The position numbers and the translations under genes were made by a program. From Dreissena polymorpha (taxonomy: Eukaryota > Mollusca > Bivalvia > Myida > Dreissenidae): a stretch of 64,000 nt of DNA. The stretch spans positions 22,421,060 to 22,485,059 of the forward strand of contig NC_068369.1 in assembly GCF_020536995.1 (NCBI RefSeq), given 5' to 3'. The notes below the pieces were generated by a model. That model saw nothing but the letters and a program-made list of their open reading frames with translations, made no database searches and was not told the DNA's origin. Shown one piece after another: positions 1 to 11,480 of the stretch (position 1 is the first letter of the stretch; each line of letters starts with the position of its first letter).

Positions 1-2079
1 AGCTTTTCGTTGGGCTATTTTGGCCCCCACCTGGTCGGCCCTGTCGGTCGCCATGCTTTTAGCCGCCTCCGCAGACTGAACCGCAACGCGCTGCACGCGA
101 AATTCATCATCGCACACAGGATCTCCATGGTCTCCTTCAGTGCTCTCGCCAATGACCATCCTTGGATCACTGACGACATCTGGCACTGTTGGCAGCACCA
201 AGGAAACTGCATCGTGCACGTCCTTGGCATGCTGCACCTTCATGCAGGACTGGGAAACCGGACCTAGCTGGTTTACATGATCCACTTCCGGTTGGCCCAA
301 CTGCTTAGTCGTCGCAGCTACCACAACGGGCTCCTTCTCCTTATGGTTGGGCAAGGACATGGCATGGAAATGTCCCCAGTTGGAACCATATCTGCCGCGA
401 TACGATCCCTCAGGGCGAACTTTTGAATTTTGGTTCCGATGCCCACGTAAACCTCCGCCACCCGCTCCCGCAGGATACATAACCTGGCGTTGGTCGTTGT
501 ACCACCGGTTCCGGACCTTCCCTGGGTAGGGGCACTCCACAGGGTATTCGGCATAGCCTTTTTTATTTCGAAACGGCTTACCCGGTTGTCGGACAAAGGG
601 ATCAACGGCCGAACTTCCAAAAGAGTTTGACAATCTCTCCACAGCATCAAGCAACTTCTCGACCACCTGGGTCAATTTGTCGACCGCCGACACACTGACC
701 TCATCCGCAGTGGGTGCTTTCTTCACCTCGTGAACCCACATTGACTCTTCTTGCTCAGTCTCCTGGGTATACCTTGGAGCCGCGGCGCAAGCCGACTGAA
801 CATGGAAATATATCTTCAGCATGTTCATCGCATCTCCCATAGATGTTGGTAACTGCAGACTAACATGCTTGCCGGCCTCCTCGTCAATCAAACCGTGACA
901 AAACTTCGTCACTGCCTGTTCAGCGGCGTATGCATAGGGCAGATCACGAAACGCCGCTGTTGCCAGCTTCAGCGCCCGATCTGACCAATTGTCTAGGGAC
1001 TCGCCTACTTCCTGATGGGCAACGTGGAAACGGCCCTGCGCGGTGGCGGTAAGCTCCCTGGCGCCAAAACGCTCCTGCAGTCGCTGCATTAGCTCTGCGT
1101 AAGGTACCGTCCCTCTCCCTTCGGTAAGCAACGCATAGAAATCGACCGCCTTTCCTGTCAAACACCAACCAAGGCAATCGGCGCATTCTGCGTCAGACCA
1201 ATCTTGCACCTTTGCGTAGCGCTCAAACTTGCATTGAAAAACAAACCAATTGCTCTGCCCATCATATAGCAGGCTCTTAGGCAATTTTGTCAGAACATCC
1301 CGATCTTTCTGTGTCGGGGGAATACTTGGGCCAGGAGGGTTGCTTGGTCCGGGCAAATTATTGAAAACCGGTGCATTGCTGGGTTAGGGAACAGTGATGA
1401 TAGATGGAATTGGGACAGGTAGACCATTCGGGGCAAGAGGGCCCTTTGAGGCACGATGGGATCCCGTAGGCCCATTGTCCCTACTCTGGGGCAAACCTAA
1501 CAAAGGGGGCGAGGCGGGGACGCTTGATGCGACATTAAACGGTTTCGGTATGCTTATCATCATATGGTCCGGCTGTAACAACGGACGCTTTGGGAACAAA
1601 GGCTTTGCAATCTGGGGAAGAAAATCGTCCCATTGAGCTACGTCCGCCTCAAGAGCCGAAATTTGGGCTTCTAGTTGGGCCCTCTCGTGATCCTGACTTA
1701 CCGACTCCTTCTCGAGCACAGACATATCTATCCACCTTTCGTGTGGGTCCATGGGCCTATTTGCGATTGACCGCCCCATTCCACCCTCCCCAACATGTTC
1801 CGCCCCATCCCCATACCCCAGGGCTTCTCTAAATAATGCGGGGTTAGTACTAAAATCCAACATGGTCATGTCACCAAAGGTCAACGGCCGCCCTATAATT
1901 GCCTCTAAAGTATGTGGTAACAAATTTCCCGTATTTTCCCGTATCAAAACAATGGCCTGTGCCAGTTGTCTGCCCACACCCAGAATATTGCATAATCTAG
2001 TGGGAGTGTCGTAGTTCACTCGAATTTTTCTGGGGGCTACCAGTAAAAATGGTGGGGTATATCCACTTCCCATATCCAT
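1..2079 (-). pseudogene. gag-like region of the LTR element (fossil)
   Basis: The minus strand carries a gag-style polyprotein region starting at the ATG at 2079. The first part (about 230 residues) holds a charged helical segment and a Pro-rich tail. Further on (roughly 500-300) there is an Arg/Gly/Asn-rich basic stretch of the kind that binds nucleic acid in Gag proteins. No CCHC zinc knuckle was recognised. The region appears broken and continues past the window edge. The assignment rests on position downstream of the primer site and on composition, not on a clear homologous motif. Confidence 0.6.
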
Positions 2080-2842
2080 TGTTAATTTAGAACTTTACAA
2101 GTAAATATAAAAAAGTTAAATTAATAAACAACCTAAAATAAATGGGCTGAGAAATTCTGAAATAAAAACTTTTGTATCTACTGGTAGACAATTAAAATTT
2201 AATTGCCCAACAACAACCAATTAACAAAATCGCTATCACTGTTGTTGCTATCAATAATCAATAAAAACTGAAAGTAAGAAACACGTCGCTTTAACTTGAC
2301 GTTAAGCACTAATTTCCCGGGACCCAGTTTACATTCGCAATAACACTGCTATAAAAAGAATTGCCAAGGACAAAACTCGTGCGTGTAAACTTCTATTTCC
2401 TCGGACTTTAGTTAGTTACACTGCTATATACAACAGTCAACCAAACACGTTTTTCATGAACTGCTGCGCACAGAATACGCGCCAACTAATCACGGGAAAA
2501 TTGCCAAATAAAAAAAAAAACACGTGGCCATCCGTGGATTACACAAGCAATTAAACTGTAACAAACAGCATTGGAAAATCACGTTTTTTAAGAAATATTT
2601 CACCAACTGATAACATGGCCGGCGAATGCCAACAGTGGAAAAAAACTACAATGCCGTCTGTTTGTTACACACTTCTTAAAATAGACGAACACTGAGTTCA
2701 ACAAGTTAAAAACAGAAATCACGTTTTATGAAACGAACAGTTTCTATAAACTTTAAATTAAATTTGATCCGTCGATTGAAAATAAATTATGCGATGCCGA
2801 TTGATTTTGCAACTAGCCTAACCGTTAAACACAATTTTCACT
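2080..2842 (-). other. untranslated leader of the LTR element
   Basis: About 760 AT-rich bases lie between the primer-binding site and the gag start. No open frame of note was seen on either strand. This is the expected place for the leader and packaging region of the element. Confidence 0.5.
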
Positions 2843-2862
2843 GAGTCCCCCGTTGGGCGCCA
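2843..2862 (-). other. tRNA primer-binding site
   Basis: On the minus strand this reads TGGCGCCCAACGGGGGACTC. It begins with TGGCGCCCAAC, a form used by many retroelements that prime reverse transcription from the 3' end of a host tRNA ending in CCA. It sits one base inside a TG...-type LTR edge (TGTAGTG, plus strand 2864), which fixes the element's orientation as minus. Confidence 0.8.
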
Positions 2863-2863
2863 T

Positions 2864-3590
2864 TGTAGTGTTTTTACGGTTAGCTCTTTGGGGTTCTTTT
2901 ACAACAACTACAGCAATTACTTGCAACGGCACTAAATACAATACTCACGTTGGCATCGACTGGAATGCTCGTCAGGATGCACCAAACGTCCTCGTCATCT
3001 TCGAGGGAACTCGTCGGCTATACTCGTCGGTTGCACGTCACAAAATGGCACTATACATGTACTTCTGGGAATACACCTCCAGGCAAATACGTACTTACAC
3101 ACACAGTCACCGGCTTACATACACATATACTTCTGGGAATACACTTCCAGGGAAATGCCTGTCATTTACACAATCACAGGCAACTCACAGACTCACATAC
3201 ACAGTCACAGTCTCACTTATATCTTCTGGGAATGGCCTTCCAGGTAAATACGTGTTGAACACACATAAAATACAATATAATACAATATAATACAATATAA
3301 TCTATACTCAGGCTCACAATTACTCACTCAGGCTCACAATTACTCCAAGCAATACTCAGCTTGGGAAAATACGTCCACTCGCATCAAATAACCCGTGCAC
3401 AAGAGACCGTACAAACTCGTGCTGCCCAGCATGCACTATTCCGATTTGTCGCTGGTTCCCAATCACGAGGTATGTGCGCATTTTGTAGACCGGGCACCGG
3501 CACAACAAAGTTATTGCCAGTGAAATTCAACTGCACACTTAATGAATGGCAATTATTTTGTTCTATTTTATTTTTTTACAAATCGGGCTA
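2864..3590 (-). repeat. LTR with internal tandem subrepeats
   Basis: The LTR edge next to the primer site is at 2864. Inside the LTR a unit built around CTTCTGGGAATACAC and a following CCAGG(c/g/t)AAATACGT recurs near 3060, 3130 and 3224, with a weaker echo near 3360. Short direct repeats (ATACAATATA, three times at 3271-3300, and CTCAGGCTCACAATTACTC, twice at 3307-3345) follow. Subrepeats in an LTR commonly mark the U3 enhancer region. The far edge is not resolved. Confidence 0.6.
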
Positions 3591-3677
3591 ACTGCTTTGA
3601 TGTACATCCATACTTTTTAAAATTAAAAAAGACTCAAAAATGAAGAATTACTTTGCTATATGAAACTAAATCATTTT

Positions 3678-4240
3678 CTTAAAGCGTTACAACATCGAGG
3701 CAGCAACACCCGAATTAAACTACACAGAAACCTAACGACTCCCTTTGTTAACACTTTTGTGAACGAAATGGACACCCGATTCAGTGATTTGCAGACTAAG
3801 GCAACCATGTGATTGAAGTTTATACCTGAACAAATGTGCGCCTCTCCTGTCAGTGCTAGTGACCTTGAATGGTTCATTGATGATCTCCCTTCCCCTCAGT
3901 CTCTCCCTGCTGAGTTGCACTTTATATGGCAGGCTAGGTGGAAAGGTGTACCCAACCCACCTAACCACCCTTCAGGGCTCTGTTGCACATTGTTATTCCC
4001 AGCTGTACCCCACCATTTACACTGTTTTGTCCATATCATGTGTATTCCCTGTTACATCATGCGAGTGTGAAAGGAGTATCAGTGCCCAAGAACTTGTTAA
4101 GACATAACTAATATCATCAATGGGTCAGAACAGGTTATCCGCTGTGTGCCTGCTTTCCATTCATAGGGACATGGACATAAACATTTTAATGTTGTACCTT
4201 AGTTGACCTAGTAGGATATCCAGCATGGTTAAATAGGAGG
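3678..4240 (+). pseudogene. hAT-family transposase C-terminus, decayed
   Basis: Conceptual translation gives successive pieces of a hAT transposase tail of the type seen in THAP12/P52rIPK-like proteins. One frame reads TPFVNTFVNEMDTRFSDLQ then LKFIPEQM. Another, near 4010-4070, reads YPTIYTVLSISCVFPVTSCE followed by CERSISA, which matches the hAT dimerisation region (family form roughly LPVTSCECERSFSALRRLKT). Intact hAT transposases are 600 or more residues; only about the last 170 are represented. An in-frame TGA at about 3810 and at least two frame changes make it non-functional. No terminal repeats were identified. Confidence 0.8.
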
Positions 4241-4284
4241 TCCACCCATCTTACTCTGTTAAAAAAGTTATGGATAAAGATAAT

Positions 4285-4314
4285 GTCTCCCACCACTTAA
4301 GTGGTTTGAGAGAC
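4285..4314. repeat. 30-bp hairpin
   Basis: The stretch begins GTCTCCCACCACTTAAG and ends TGGTTTGAGAGAC, a near-palindrome centred on CACTTAAGTG. It sits just before a run rich in TGTCTGCCTGTCCGTGTGTCTG. This combination looks like the end of an interspersed repeat rather than a terminator. Confidence 0.5.
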
Positions 4315-4548
4315 ATTGGATTTACCCATGTGTGTCTGCCTGTCCGTGTGTCTGTCACACTTGATGTGTGAACTCAAGTTCTTATTTGTTTTACATGCAC
4401 TTTTATCATGCAAAATGCTGATTAGATAGCAGGAAATCGCATTATTTCAAGGTGCCAATTAAAAAAAAAATTCGTCGACGGAAGGGGACACCCCTCCCGC
4501 ACCCTCTCCTGTTGAGCCCCCCTCTAAAAAAATTCTGGATACGCCTCT

Positions 4549-4666
4549 GTACGTCGTCGTACAAAATTGTACGTCGACGTACAAATATACATACACTTCG
4601 ACGTATATATTTGTACGTCGACGTACAAATTGTACATCGACGAACAATTTTGTACGTCGACGTACA
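4549..4666. repeat. cluster of GTACGTCGACGTAC palindromes
   Basis: The 14-bp perfect palindrome GTACGTCGACGTAC occurs three times, with three degenerate versions between them, each flanked by short A/T runs (TTG...CAA). Spacing is about 20-30 bp. A similar cluster lies at 30161-30238. The core contains a SalI-type GTCGAC and overlapping ACGT. It could be a regulatory array or a self-pairing repeat. Confidence 0.8.
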
Positions 4667-4677
4667 ATTTTCTGAGC

Positions 4678-4686
4678 AGCCAATCA
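4678..4686 (+). promoter_or_regulatory. CCAAT box next to the palindrome cluster
   Basis: AGCCAATCA lies 11 bp downstream of the last palindrome, and an ATGGCGGAC context follows at 4903. CCAAT (NF-Y type) plus an ATGGCGG (YY1-like) element is a common animal promoter layout. The same order occurs on the minus strand at 30238-30066. Function is inferred. Confidence 0.4.
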
Positions 4687-5429
4687 AAAAACTCCTCTCT
4701 TGAATCGCTTTTCCTTCAGATTTATTCATAAGAAATGTTCAAAATCTCTTTTAAAATTGAGGAAAAAAAATTAGATTTGAAACAGAAAAGAAATAAACAT
4801 AAGTATCTACTTGACGGTATTTATTCTAAAATCGCTTTATGTAATGAATATTATCTAGTAACTGCTGAGACCGGTCTAGTCCATTTCCGGTTTCTGAAAA
4901 ATATGGCGGACGCCGAAGGTTTTCGAGAAGTAGCAACTCGCATTGTGCACTTTTTATGTAGAAGTTTAATGACGCAATATACAGATGCAAATTTGTGTGA
5001 ATCTATTCTAACACTTTGACAGCGTTAAGCCGGTATGCACTTCGTATGTGTACCCGTTTTCCCATTTTGAACGGCTGTGTGAGATTCTCGACTCGTTATG
5101 TCAACAACTGAAGATCGAAAGAGGTTAGTATTTTCCCTGACCATTTAAATAATTTTCGATCCCATTACTTGCGGACCATTTTTTATGGAGTTGGTGCTCT
5201 TGATCTTACTATAATTTTATTTGTGTTATAACCTTTGTTGCTTTAATCTTTTCAAAACGCTGCAGCATCTCATTGGTTTCTTCGCCGAAAAACAGACTAC
5301 AACGCGAGGCAGACCACTTTACGTCATTAGTCGAGAGCAGCTGGAGTATCTAGTTGAAGCGGGCTTCAAACGACGAGCTATTGCTAGTCTGCTTCATGTG
5401 TCAGATTCGGTTATTAAGCGCCGCCTCAG

Positions 5430-6541
5430 GTATGTTATCCATTCAATAGAATAACAGTGTGTATACAGGGTGTCCCAAAAAACAAAGCCACTGTTTATTT
5501 TTTCTTTACTAAAATAGGCACAGGTATGCCCTTTTAACACATTATTATTGAATTTCAAATGGGTATTGGTTTGTTACCTGAAGTGGCAATTTGTAGATAG
5601 TGATTTCAATTTTTGTAAAATGATTCATTTAGTACTTCTTTAACAAGTTAAAATCAACCTAAAATTCATATTGAACAACAGATATTCCCAAAAGTGCTTT
5701 TAATCCACAGGACATTTCTATGTGTGGTTAACATTTCGGGCCTATCATTGACAGTTTGAATGACATAGGCGACCATGTTGTCAGGGCCCTCGTTTTGCAA
5801 TTTTTACTAACGAATATCGGCGCCTTCCCACATGAAAAACGTACTTTTTCAGCTATATTTTATTTTTTTTTAACTTTAATATCTATGTTGCCAGCTGGTA
5901 TCATGCTGCTAACCTTTGTTTAAATGTATATTTATGTAAATCACATTATAATAACGCCATTTAAGTGTTGAATGGTTGGTGAAAAGATCTTCTAAAATTC
6001 CCCTTTTTCGCCCAAAACAATGCGAAATTCCCTCTCATGAGGGATGTGAGTGGCTTCCCCTGGCGGCAAGAGAGGGCCCTGGCAGTCAATGTGATTTAAA
6101 TCATATCTTCAAAACCTCTACGCTGTGAGGATCCGATGACGCGCTGAACTAGTCCATCTCTGCCAATCAATGCCTTTGTTAATGAATCCTGTGTAAATGA
6201 TTTGAATCTACCAGTTTTTTTAACGTGGAAAAAACTTTAAATGTTCAGACTTAAGTGCTTATCTAACAGAAGTGAAGATGAAACATGTTACATGTATTTA
6301 AATGATTATATCGATTCGGTTAATCTGATTGTTAAAAATGGAAACAATCTCAACTCCAGATCTGGACGAAGGGAAGATCAAGTACTACAGTCAGATTGCA
6401 CTGCAATGGGAGCCACACCACATCTTGATTGCTGCAAAGGCACAAACATACCTGAAAAAACATATTTTTCCCTTCTCAGTGAGATATATATTTTTCATAT
6501 TCCCTCAAAATAAACACATTTTCTCTATTATATATTTTCAG
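5430..6541 (+). other. intron of the integrase-core pseudogene
   Basis: This AT-rich stretch lies between a GTATGT donor and a TTTTCAG acceptor. It contains CAGGGTGTCCCAAAAAA at 5466, a short motif often found at ends of transposable elements, but I could not define an element around it. Nothing else was recognised. Confidence 0.5.
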
Positions 6542-6844
6542 GACATATTGTATAAGCATCAGGGGAAGGTACTCGAGCATCTCCAACGAGGAACTTGACA
6601 ATCTGGTCCGAGAGATAACAAATGGCAATCAGACCACTTGGGCAACGAATGGTTCAGGGACAACTTCAGAGTCTAAGACATCGGGTTCAAAGACAACGTG
6701 TTGCTGACAGTCTGATCTGGGTCTACGAAGCAGCCGTAGCCATGCGATGGTGTCACTCGATTTGGCAAAGGGTATACACTGTTGCTGGTCCAAACTCATT
6801 GTGGCACATAGATGGAAACCACAAATTGATAAGGTACAAAATTA

Positions 6845-7180
6845 CTTAGTCTGCTAGGTCAAATGATAAAAAAAACCTTGTAAAGATTACAGTTGCCGCT
6901 TTTTTGCTTTAATCTTCATTATCTTTTGTCAAAATATTTATCTTAATGATATTGTCAAGTTCAAATCTGAGTCATGTGGGGTCAATAACTATGTCAGTTG
7001 GTCAAATAATGGAAAAAACATTTTAAACACTCAAGAGGCCACAAGTTTGCTTCAATCTTCATCACAATTGGTTGTTACAATTTTTATTTTTATTTTTTTG
7101 GTAAAGTTTGAATTTGGGTCATGTTGGACCAAACACTAGTTCACAAGGTCCAAGGATTGAAAAGCTTGTAAACCCTCACA
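6845..7180 (-). repeat. ordinary molluscan interspersed repeat units, reverse orientation
   Basis: Reverse-orientation copies of the ~145-bp unit family that also occurs at 10.1, 18.0 and 26.3 kb. Signs are 'GCTTCAATCTTCAT' (inverse of ATGAAGATTGAAGC), 'GTTTGAATTTGGGTCATG' and 'CTAGTTCACAAGGTC'. About two degenerate units lie inside the third intron of the integrase-core pseudogene. Confidence 0.55.
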
Positions 7181-8461
7181 ATTCTATGCCAAAACACTCA
7201 TTCCTATGGCATAGCATTTTACAAATACAGTCTTGTTTAAGCTTTTCTATTTTGTACTGCAGTAGTTAACTTTGTACATCAAGAAGCCAGAGTGCATTTT
7301 AAATGTTATCTAAAACATATTTTGTGCAATTTCGGTGTTGTATGTAGATTTGGGGGGGGGGGGCATTTAAATATTGCTTTATTTTCCCATAATATGCATG
7401 ACATTGCTCAAAATTCCATTTTTTCTAATTTCAGCTATTTTTAGAATGTTGTGGAAACTGTGTATCAGTTTTCTAAAATTTCTGCCCAAAATTTTATTAG
7501 ACTAAAAATTTTAATTGGGGCAACAGTAAGATAACAAGGTGTATTGAGCAGATTTGTATTTTGTGATTAATTTGTGCCCAAATAATTTGTTTTGACTGGT
7601 TACCCCCTCCAATTGAGGCCATATATACTCACACCAAATTAAACAAAATACTTTGCTGTTTTAGTAAATGTGCATTGTAATATCTATACAAGTATGTACA
7701 ATTTTTATACCTTTGTTTCAGGTGGGGTTTTGTCATACACGGAGGCATCGATGGCCTCTCGCGGATGTGTGTTTTCCTCCAAGCTGCGGCCAACAACAAG
7801 GCTACCACGATGACAAAAGTCTTCATGACAGGCACCCAGCGCTATGGTGTCCCATCAAGAGTCCGGAACGATCATGGACTGGGGAATACCAGGGTTGGGG
7901 CGTTTATGATAGCGCATCGTGGACCTCGTCGGGGTTCTTTCATCACGGGAAGGAGCGTTCACAATCAGCGGAATCAGTTGCCAGTGCAACAAGCGTGTTT
8001 CACAGCTTGTTTACATATCTTGAGGAGTCTGGACAGTTGGATTTGGCAAATCCAGTGCACATGTGGTGCCTTCATCACTTGTTTGTGCCTCGTGTCCAGC
8101 AACATTAGACATATTTCGTGAGGGCTGGAACTTGCACAGGTTGAGTGGTGAAAGAGGTAGAACCCCCACACAGCTCTACATTGAGGGCATGATGCGCCAA
8201 TCTGGACAGGGTCATAGGGGCATCGACGACATGGTGTTCCATGCTTCGGAGGAGGCCATCCAAGACCATGACAAATATGGCATTGACATTGAGGTCGAGG
8301 TAGCACCCCGAGAAGACATGATCACCAATGTGTCAAATGTAGACTGTCCTCTAAACGAGCAGGACTTCACAAGACTAGAACAAACTGTGAACATTGAAAG
8401 TGATCACCAGGGTGTGGATTGTTTCTTGGCATGTGTGGAGTTCTGCAATTCTGTGTTGTGA

Positions 8462-10080
8462 CCAAGATATGATAAACACGAAACTATGTACATGCATGTC
8501 AGATAAAGATGTTTATATACTCATGTCGTGTTTCAGCTATTGTGGCCTACAGCAAAATAACTTAATAAGCTTGACATTTTGTACAAAATTAAAGTTCTTA
8601 CAAGTGAAAATTAAATAGATGTTTCTATTTCCCGAAACTTCAAATTTTTTAAATAGTTTATGTTTCAAGGAAATCTTTTCATTCAGTAAGAAAAAAATAA
8701 CCATGGCTGACAGAAAATTTGTTAAAAATGTAAAAAGAAATGTACAAAAAAATATAACAAAATATATGAATAAAGGAGAACTGGATATAATTATCTGCCC
8801 ATTTTATGAGTTAGTTGGGATATAGATACATGTATGCATAATAAACATCCTTTTATGAAAATAATTGATAAAACAATTGTCATAAGGTAGCGTAAAAAGA
8901 GTCTCGAACATGGTCAGTTTTATTTATAGAAGATTCAAGGACTATTATGAACACAAAAATGTTTGTCATTGAATACCGTGGCTTTGAAATCAATGTTCAA
9001 AGTTTGATCAACTTATCTTGCGTAGTTTTTGAGATATGATGACCTGAATGGGACAAAAATGAGAAGTTACATATGAAGTATCAGTAATTAGTGCTATGGA
9101 ATTGTTGCTCTTGTACAGCATCATATATACTGTTTTATATGGCAAGAAAGGACAGTAATCTTGTACATTAGTTTTTGAAAACTAATACTTAGTATAAAAA
9201 CGTAATATTATGTTGCACTTCCTACTTAATTTATTGCCATTTGATGATTCAGTATTTTTACTCAAAAGTACATAGCAGATCTATATTTTTCATTTTTTTA
9301 TGCACGATGAAAACCAAAGCAGGAAAAAAAAAATCAGTTGAAATATTTAACAGTTTATTGTAGATATTGATAAGATTTTATAAATACATAAATGTGACTG
9401 TTGGGACATGTTTAATTGCATTAAGACCATTATTTTGTGTGTATTTATGCATATTTTACACTACAATGTAATAAAAATTAAAAAAAAACAGAGGTTTAAA
9501 AATATTTGGACCACAAAGTAATAATTTTTGGGCCTATTAAAAGTTTGTGATCTGTGTATAGTACATCAGCCGTGACTGTTGCGACAAAAAGTTTCTAAAG
9601 TTAGTATGATGAATTTATAAACCTGTAAGGTCAAAGACCAGTCTTATTCTCTCAATGGCTGTTCAATTAACACAATGACATGCACACTCATGTTTATGGT
9701 GATGTTAAAGCAGACAAAGAGGCACTTTAAACAGCCGTGACTGTTGGGATAAAAACCGTGACTGTTGGGACACATACTCAATGCAATGTACAGTTGTTAC
9801 TTGTCAGCATATAAGTTTGACTGAACAATGTATACCTGTGCTAGGGTCTTGAGAATAAGTGAAGATATCTTTTTCATAAAAATCTGATATCATCAAACAG
9901 TGAGAATTAGAAGAGACACACCATCAAGCTGTGACGGTGTAAGACAATGGTGCTTAACGTCTAGTGAAATAGATGGGTTACATACATATAAAGTCCGCCT
10001 TTATTGTTAATTAAATTAAATTTCATGCAATATGTAATGAAGGTATGAAAATGCTCTTTTAGACTCAATTGAGTACATTT
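8462..10080. other. non-coding, AT-rich; scattered GTGACTGTTGGGACA motif
   Basis: No credible gene was seen. A 15-bp motif, GTGACTGTTGGGACA or a one-base variant, occurs at 9394, 9571, 9736 and 9757, the last two almost adjacent. The rest is AT-rich DNA with short open frames of low complexity. Confidence 0.5.
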
Positions 10081-10084
10081 TAAA

Positions 10085-11480
10085 AAAGAGGGCCTGAAAG
10101 GCCCAAAGTCGCTCACCTGAGATTAAAAGGCACTGACCTGTTCTGTGCAGCCCAATATGTCATTCGAACAAAATGTTCTTACCAACTTTCTTGACTAGTG
10201 AACACCCTGGCAGCCACGTTTTTCAACAGACCAGAAAGAGTTTCATACACATCCGAGATATCATTTAAACAAATATACTGACAGAGTTTTATGAAGATTC
10301 ATAAATCCATATCAGGAAAAATGCCCTGCCCACTGGTGTTTATGTTTTTGAAGCAACTGGAACCAATTTCGAACTTGTTAAAATATCATGGGGACAAATC
10401 TTCTTACAAAGTTTCATGATGATCGTACAATAAATATTGCTTCTAGAGTGTTAACAGGGTTTTACTATAGCGATATAAGGAAAAATGCCACGCCCCCTTG
10501 GCGGCCATGTTTTTCAACCAACCGGAACCATTTTCCAACTCATCCAAGATATCATTGGGACAAATCATCTGACCAAGTTTCATGATGATCGGACAATAAA
10601 TGTGGCCTCTAGAGTGATAACAAGGTTTTACTAAAGCATGATATTTAGCCATATTAGGAAAAATGCCCTGCCCCCTGATGGCCATGTTTTTTAAGCAACC
10701 GAAACCATTTTTAAACTCATCCAATATATCATTAGGACTAATCTTCTGACCAAGTTTCATGAATATAGGAAAATTAATGTGGCCTCTAGAGTGTTAACAA
10801 GATTTTACTACAGCCATGTTTTTCAAGCAAACGTAACCATTTTCGAACTCATCCAAGATATCATTTAGACCAATCTTCTGACCAAATTTCATGAAGATTG
10901 GACAATAAATGTGGCCTCTAAAGTGTTCACAAGGTTTTACTTTAGCCCTATATAGCCATATTTGGAAAAATGCCCCGCCCCTTGGCAGCCATGTTTTTCA
11001 AGCAAATGTAACCATTTTCGAACTCGTCCAAGATATCATTGAGACCAATCTTCTGATTAAATTTCATGAAGATTGGACAATAAATGTGGCCTCTTGAGTG
11101 TTAACAAGGTTTTACTATGGACATATAAGGAAAACTGCCCCACTCCCTGGCGGCCATGTTTTTTCACCGATCTGGACCATTTTCGAACTCATCCTAGATA
11201 TCAATGAAACTAATGTTTTGACCAAGTTTCATGATGATTAGGCAAAAAATGTGACTTCAAGTGTGTTCACAAGGTTTCTCTATAGCCATATTAGGAATAC
11301 AGCCCCGCCCCCTGGTCGCCATATTTTTCAAGGGACTGGGACCATTTTTGAATTTAACCAACATATCATTAGACACACAATTTGACAAAGTTACACGATG
11401 ATTGGGCATGAAATGTGACGTCTACAGTGTTAACAAGGCTTTCTTTGTTTTGACCTTGTGACCTAGTTTTTGACCCAGCA
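10085..11480. repeat. tandem array of ~165-bp molluscan repeat
   Basis: About eight divergent units each contain GCCATGTTTTTCAAGCAACC, then a CATTTTCGAACTCATCCAAG block, a TTTCATGAAGATTGGACA block and CCTCTAGAGTGTTAACAAGG. The first block recurs near 10210, 10340, 10503, 10680, 10814, 10988, 11153 and 11319, so spacing runs from about 130 to 177 bp. The array opens at 10085 with GAGGGCCTGAAAGGCCCAAA, followed by GTCGCTCACCTGAG, which looks like the head of a SINE-like element. Short overlapping frames here are not genes. Confidence 0.85.

Larger units (their letters stand above)
1..3590 (-). mobile_element. LTR retrotransposon, 5' portion (fossil)
   Basis: This is one end of an LTR retrotransposon on the minus strand. 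Reading from high to low coordinates there is an LTR, a tRNA primer-binding site, an untranslated leader, and a gag-like coding region that runs off the window at position 1. No protease, reverse transcriptase or integrase is inside the window, so the superfamily cannot be settled; Ty3-like is only a guess. The coding part looks broken at a small number of points, so I treat it as a fossil. The outer LTR edge, near 3.59 kb, is approximate because the partner LTR lies outside the window. Confidence 0.8.
4903..8461 (+). pseudogene. integrase-core (rve/DDE) domain gene, broken
   Basis: Four exon-like blocks match a family of single-copy-like integrase-core proteins that are expanded in bivalves and fish. 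Block 1, 4903-5123, starts ATGGCGGAC and ends at a GTTAGT donor. Block 2, 5266-5429, encodes a helix-turn-helix segment with RGRPLYVISREQLEYLVEAG and ends at GTATGT. Block 3, 6542-6833, includes SLWHIDGNHKLI, the first catalytic Asp region. Block 4, 7722-8461, starts WGFVIHGGIDGLSRM and later has RGSFITGRSVHNQ and LDIFREGW-type sequence. The block 3/4 junction keeps phase (I-R-W). About three frame breaks make this a relic. Whether the family is a tamed host gene or a mobile one is not settled, so it is treated as a fossil. Confidence 0.75.

Noticed and set aside
3671-3968. Minus-strand open frames over the hAT relic
   Set aside because: They are antisense shadows of the hAT transposase tail on the plus strand.
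10388-11097. Several 60-105 residue frames in the 10-11 kb array
   Set aside because: They arise from the tandem repeat, differ from unit to unit, and have no family signal.
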